Positions 5,677 to 7,599 of a DNA stretch of 7,599 nt are shown piece after piece. Source of the DNA: Bacteroidota bacterium. Its GTDB lineage: Bacteria > Bacteroidota > Bacteroidia > Chitinophagales > Chitinophagaceae. Under the pieces are notes generated by a model, which was not told the origin of the DNA, did not search any database, and saw only the letters and a program-made list of their open reading frames with translations. Each line of letters starts with the position of its first letter. Positions within the stretch are counted from its first letter, which is position 1. The DNA is taken from positions 1 through 7,599 of the forward strand of contig JAEYRC010000310.1 in the NCBI GenBank assembly GCA_023409675.1, in the 5' to 3' direction. The translations under genes were made by a program, and so were the position numbers.

Positions 5677-7599
5677 TTATCCCCGATTCTCACCGATCAG
5701 GTCAAACATCACCTCTGTAGCTTCATGAAGGTAGAGGTCATGTTTCAAGCGGTTGAGCCATGCTGCATTACTCTCCTGGCGAAATTGTTCTCTTCCGGAT
5801 AATTTAGTGGCATCGGAGGGGGTATTCTGAACCGGCAGATCGGTTTTGCGGATGCTGCTGGAACGGATGCTGTCATAAGTATTGCGGATCTCCAGGCGTT
5901 GCTCGCGGAAGGCCTGCAGGTTCAGTGGATAGTAAACCTGGTTTTCCTCCAGCTTTTTCAGGTTTCGGTGCAGGACCTCAAAAGCGGGTATCGTATCACG
6001 CCGGCGTTCGCTTTGTTGCTGAACAAAGGGGATATAAGGCGCTTCGCCACGGGCATAGTTCACCGGTTCAATTTCATCCCAGGGCAGCGCGGTGGGAAAG
6101 TCTTTTTCCTGAATACCCATATTAGCATAAAGACCCGGTAATATAATATCCGGAATAACTCCTTTTCCCTGGGTAGCATCGCCATTCACGCGATAGTATT
6201 TTTGCCAGGTCAGGTGAAGGCTGCCCAGGTCGTCGGTCAGTTTGAAACCATCTCCCGGCACCCGGAAACCGCGCTGCACAGTACCTTTTCCAAATGTAGA
6301 GGGGCTACCTACCACAACACCGCGTTGATAGTCCTGAATGGCCGCGGCAAAGATCTCCGATGCCGAAGCGCTGCGCTCATTCACCAATACCAGCAATGGA
6401 CCGTCATAAATCTTTTCCGCCGGGTTACTGCTGGCGATCTGAGGTTTATTATCTCTGGACTTAACCTGTACCACCGGTCCTTCTCCGATAAAAAGCCCGG
6501 CCATACGGATCACCTCTTCAAGACTGCCGCCACCATTATCGCGGATATCAATGATAAGGCCTTTTACGTCCGATTCTTTCAGCTTTTTTACTTCGGTGGC
6601 AATATCCATAGCACTGCTTCTGCCGCTGGAATCATCAAAACTGGTATAAAATTTTGGAAGAAAGATATACCCGATGCGCGATGAATCGCCTATTATAGCC
6701 GAACGGGCAAAGGTATCTTCCAGTTGAAGCGCCTCACGGTTCAGCTTAACCGCTTTTGTCTTGCCTGAAACCGACCGAAAAGTGATGGTAACACTTGTAT
6801 TCTTTTTGCCGCGGGTGAGTCGTATTACATCGGGCATAGACATTCCGATTACCTCCTGTAGCGGTTCATTTTCCTGCTTTACGGCAATGATCACATCCCC
6901 CTTTTCTATTTCACCGCTCCGCCATGCCGGACCGCCAATCATCAGCTCACTGATTGTAATTTGTCCGTTCTGATCCTGTAACAAGGCTCCGATGCCATAA
7001 TAAATCCCGCTCATATCTTCCTGAAAAGCCCTTCTGTCTACAGGAAGAAAATATCCCGAATGCGGATCCAGCAGATGAATGGCGCTGTTCAGGTAACGAC
7101 CGAAAATCTCCTCTTCCCTGCCAGCCTGCCGCATACGTTCAAGATTACGCTGTTGCACACTTCTTACCATATCCCGTATTTTGTGTTCCCGGGCTGTATC
7201 GACTGTTGAAAGACTGAAGGCTGTATCCGCAACATTCACATACATGTTCAGTACCTGGTAGGTAAGAAACTGTCTCCACACCTGTTTTTTTTCTTCCACC
7301 GTTCCGGGAAACCGAACATACTTTCGCACCGTGATAAAGGTGTCTGTCGTATACAGATCAAGTGGCTGAGCTAAAATTTCATTAATGATTTCCCCGGCTT
7401 CATTTACCCGCTTGTTGTAGGTGGCGCCAAGTTTCCGAAAAAATTCAACCTGCTTTCCACGAAGTTCTTCATCGAGTTGCAACGAATAAGATCTTAATTC
7501 TTCCAGGTCATCTTGGAGAAAAATCATTTTATCCGGATCCAGATCTTCAAAACCTGCATTGAACAGGCGCAGGGAAAATGCATCGTCAAATTTCGATTC
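5677..7599 (-). CDS. Carboxyl-terminal processing protease, S41A (Tsp/Prc-like), N-terminus cut by window edge
   Basis: This is a periplasmic-type serine protease that, in the family, trims or degrades proteins from their C-termini. The frame stays open for 24 codons upstream of the Met at 7527 to the window edge. Those codons (ESKFDDAFSLRLFNAGFEDLDPDK) match the usual Tsp N-terminal helical region, so the true start and any signal peptide lie beyond 7599. Numbering from that Met, a helical N-terminal domain spans about 1-165, a PDZ domain about 173-252, the S41 catalytic core about 275-465, and a Tsp-type C-terminal extension runs from about 480 to the end. The Ser/Lys dyad is intact: S388 in ERSASASEIF and K414 in STFGKGTVQ. 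D399 in IQDY matches the third functional residue of E. coli Tsp (S430, D441, K455), with one residue inserted before the lysine. It is convergent with the K+ channel gene and so not in that operon. Substrates cannot be read from sequence. Confidence 0.95.
   Translation of the reverse strand, partial: ESKFDDAFSLRLFNAGFEDLDPDKMIFLQDDLEELRSYSLQLDEELRGKQVEFFRKLGATYNKRVNEAGEIINEILAQPLDLYTTDTFITVRKYVRFPGTVEEKKQVWRQFLTYQVLNMYVNVADTAFSLSTVDTAREHKIRDMVRSVQQRNLERMRQAGREEEIFGRYLNSAIHLLDPHSGYFLPVDRRAFQEDMSGIYYGIGALLQDQNGQITISELMIGGPAWRSGEIEKGDVIIAVKQENEPLQEVIGMSMPDVIRLTRGKKNTSVTITFRSVSGKTKAVKLNREALQLEDTFARSAIIGDSSRIGYIFLPKFYTSFDDSSGRSSAMDIATEVKKLKESDVKGLIIDIRDNGGGSLEEVIRMAGLFIGEGPVVQVKSRDNKPQIASSNPAEKIYDGPLLVLVNERSASASEIFAAAIQDYQRGVVVGSPSTFGKGTVQRGFRVPGDGFKLTDDLGSLHLTWQKYYRVNGDATQGKGVIPDIILPGLYANMGIQEKDFPTALPWDEIEPVNYARGEAPYIPFVQQQSERRRDTIPAFEVLHRNLKKLEENQVYYPLNLQAFREQRLEIRNTYDSIRSSSIRKTDLPVQNTPSDATKLSGREQFRQESNAAWLNRLKHDLYLHEATEVMFDLIGENRG

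Noticed and set aside
5516..5728. Small + strand frame encoding a Tyr-Pro repeat (YPYPYPYP)
   Set aside because: The dipeptide repeat is only the hexamer microsatellite read in frame. The frame overlaps the ends of two solid genes and lacks other support.
6202..6684. 160-residue open frame on the + strand opposite the protease
   Set aside because: It lies wholly antisense to a conserved catalytic domain and shows no recognisable domain; it is a shadow frame.
7525..7527. Met as the start of the S41 protease
   Set aside because: Twenty-four further in-frame codons with Tsp-like sequence continue to the window edge, and no signal peptide follows this Met.

Overview
The window reads as ordinary chromosomal DNA from a Bacteroidota bacterium, probably close to Chitinophagaceae. 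This is inferred from protein style: a multi-PAS kinase whose N-terminal PAS carries the FPMFVWWGPEL-type motif and whose H-box region reads LEEFAYAASHDLKEPIRKI, a Tsp-like S41 protease, and start codons without Shine-Dalgarno sequences. I see no insertion sequences, phage genes, CRISPR array, tRNA or rRNA. Nearly all of the window is coding.

Layout. (1) Bases 1-1950, + strand: a PAS-PAS-PAS-HisKA-HATPase sensor kinase whose N-terminus lies before base 1. (2) Bases 2014-5628, + strand: a likely operon of an aldo/keto reductase, a CLC-family anion transport protein with a degenerate CBS pair, and a six-TM voltage-gated-type K+ channel with a C-terminal four-cysteine zinc-ribbon motif. The reductase and CLC genes overlap by 4 bases (ATGA). 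The CLC and K+ channel genes are 37 bases apart with no visible terminator. (3) Bases 5629-5676: a short convergent intergenic gap holding a C-rich hexamer repeat. (4) Bases 5677-7599, - strand: a Tsp/Prc-type carboxyl-terminal processing protease whose N-terminus runs off the right edge.

How the genes may work together. An anion transporter and a K+ channel encoded together suggest paired control of membrane potential or ion content. The reductase in the same transcript is less obvious. Eukaryotic Kv-beta subunits are aldo/keto reductases that bind Kv channels, so the neighbourhood deserves a look, although this channel lacks the T1 domain that Kv-beta docks on. The kinase may sense a signal for a regulator outside the window. 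The protease is convergent and probably unrelated. The most unusual sequence signal is the set of apparent substitutions at key CLC pore positions. I found no strong evidence of a wholly new system.
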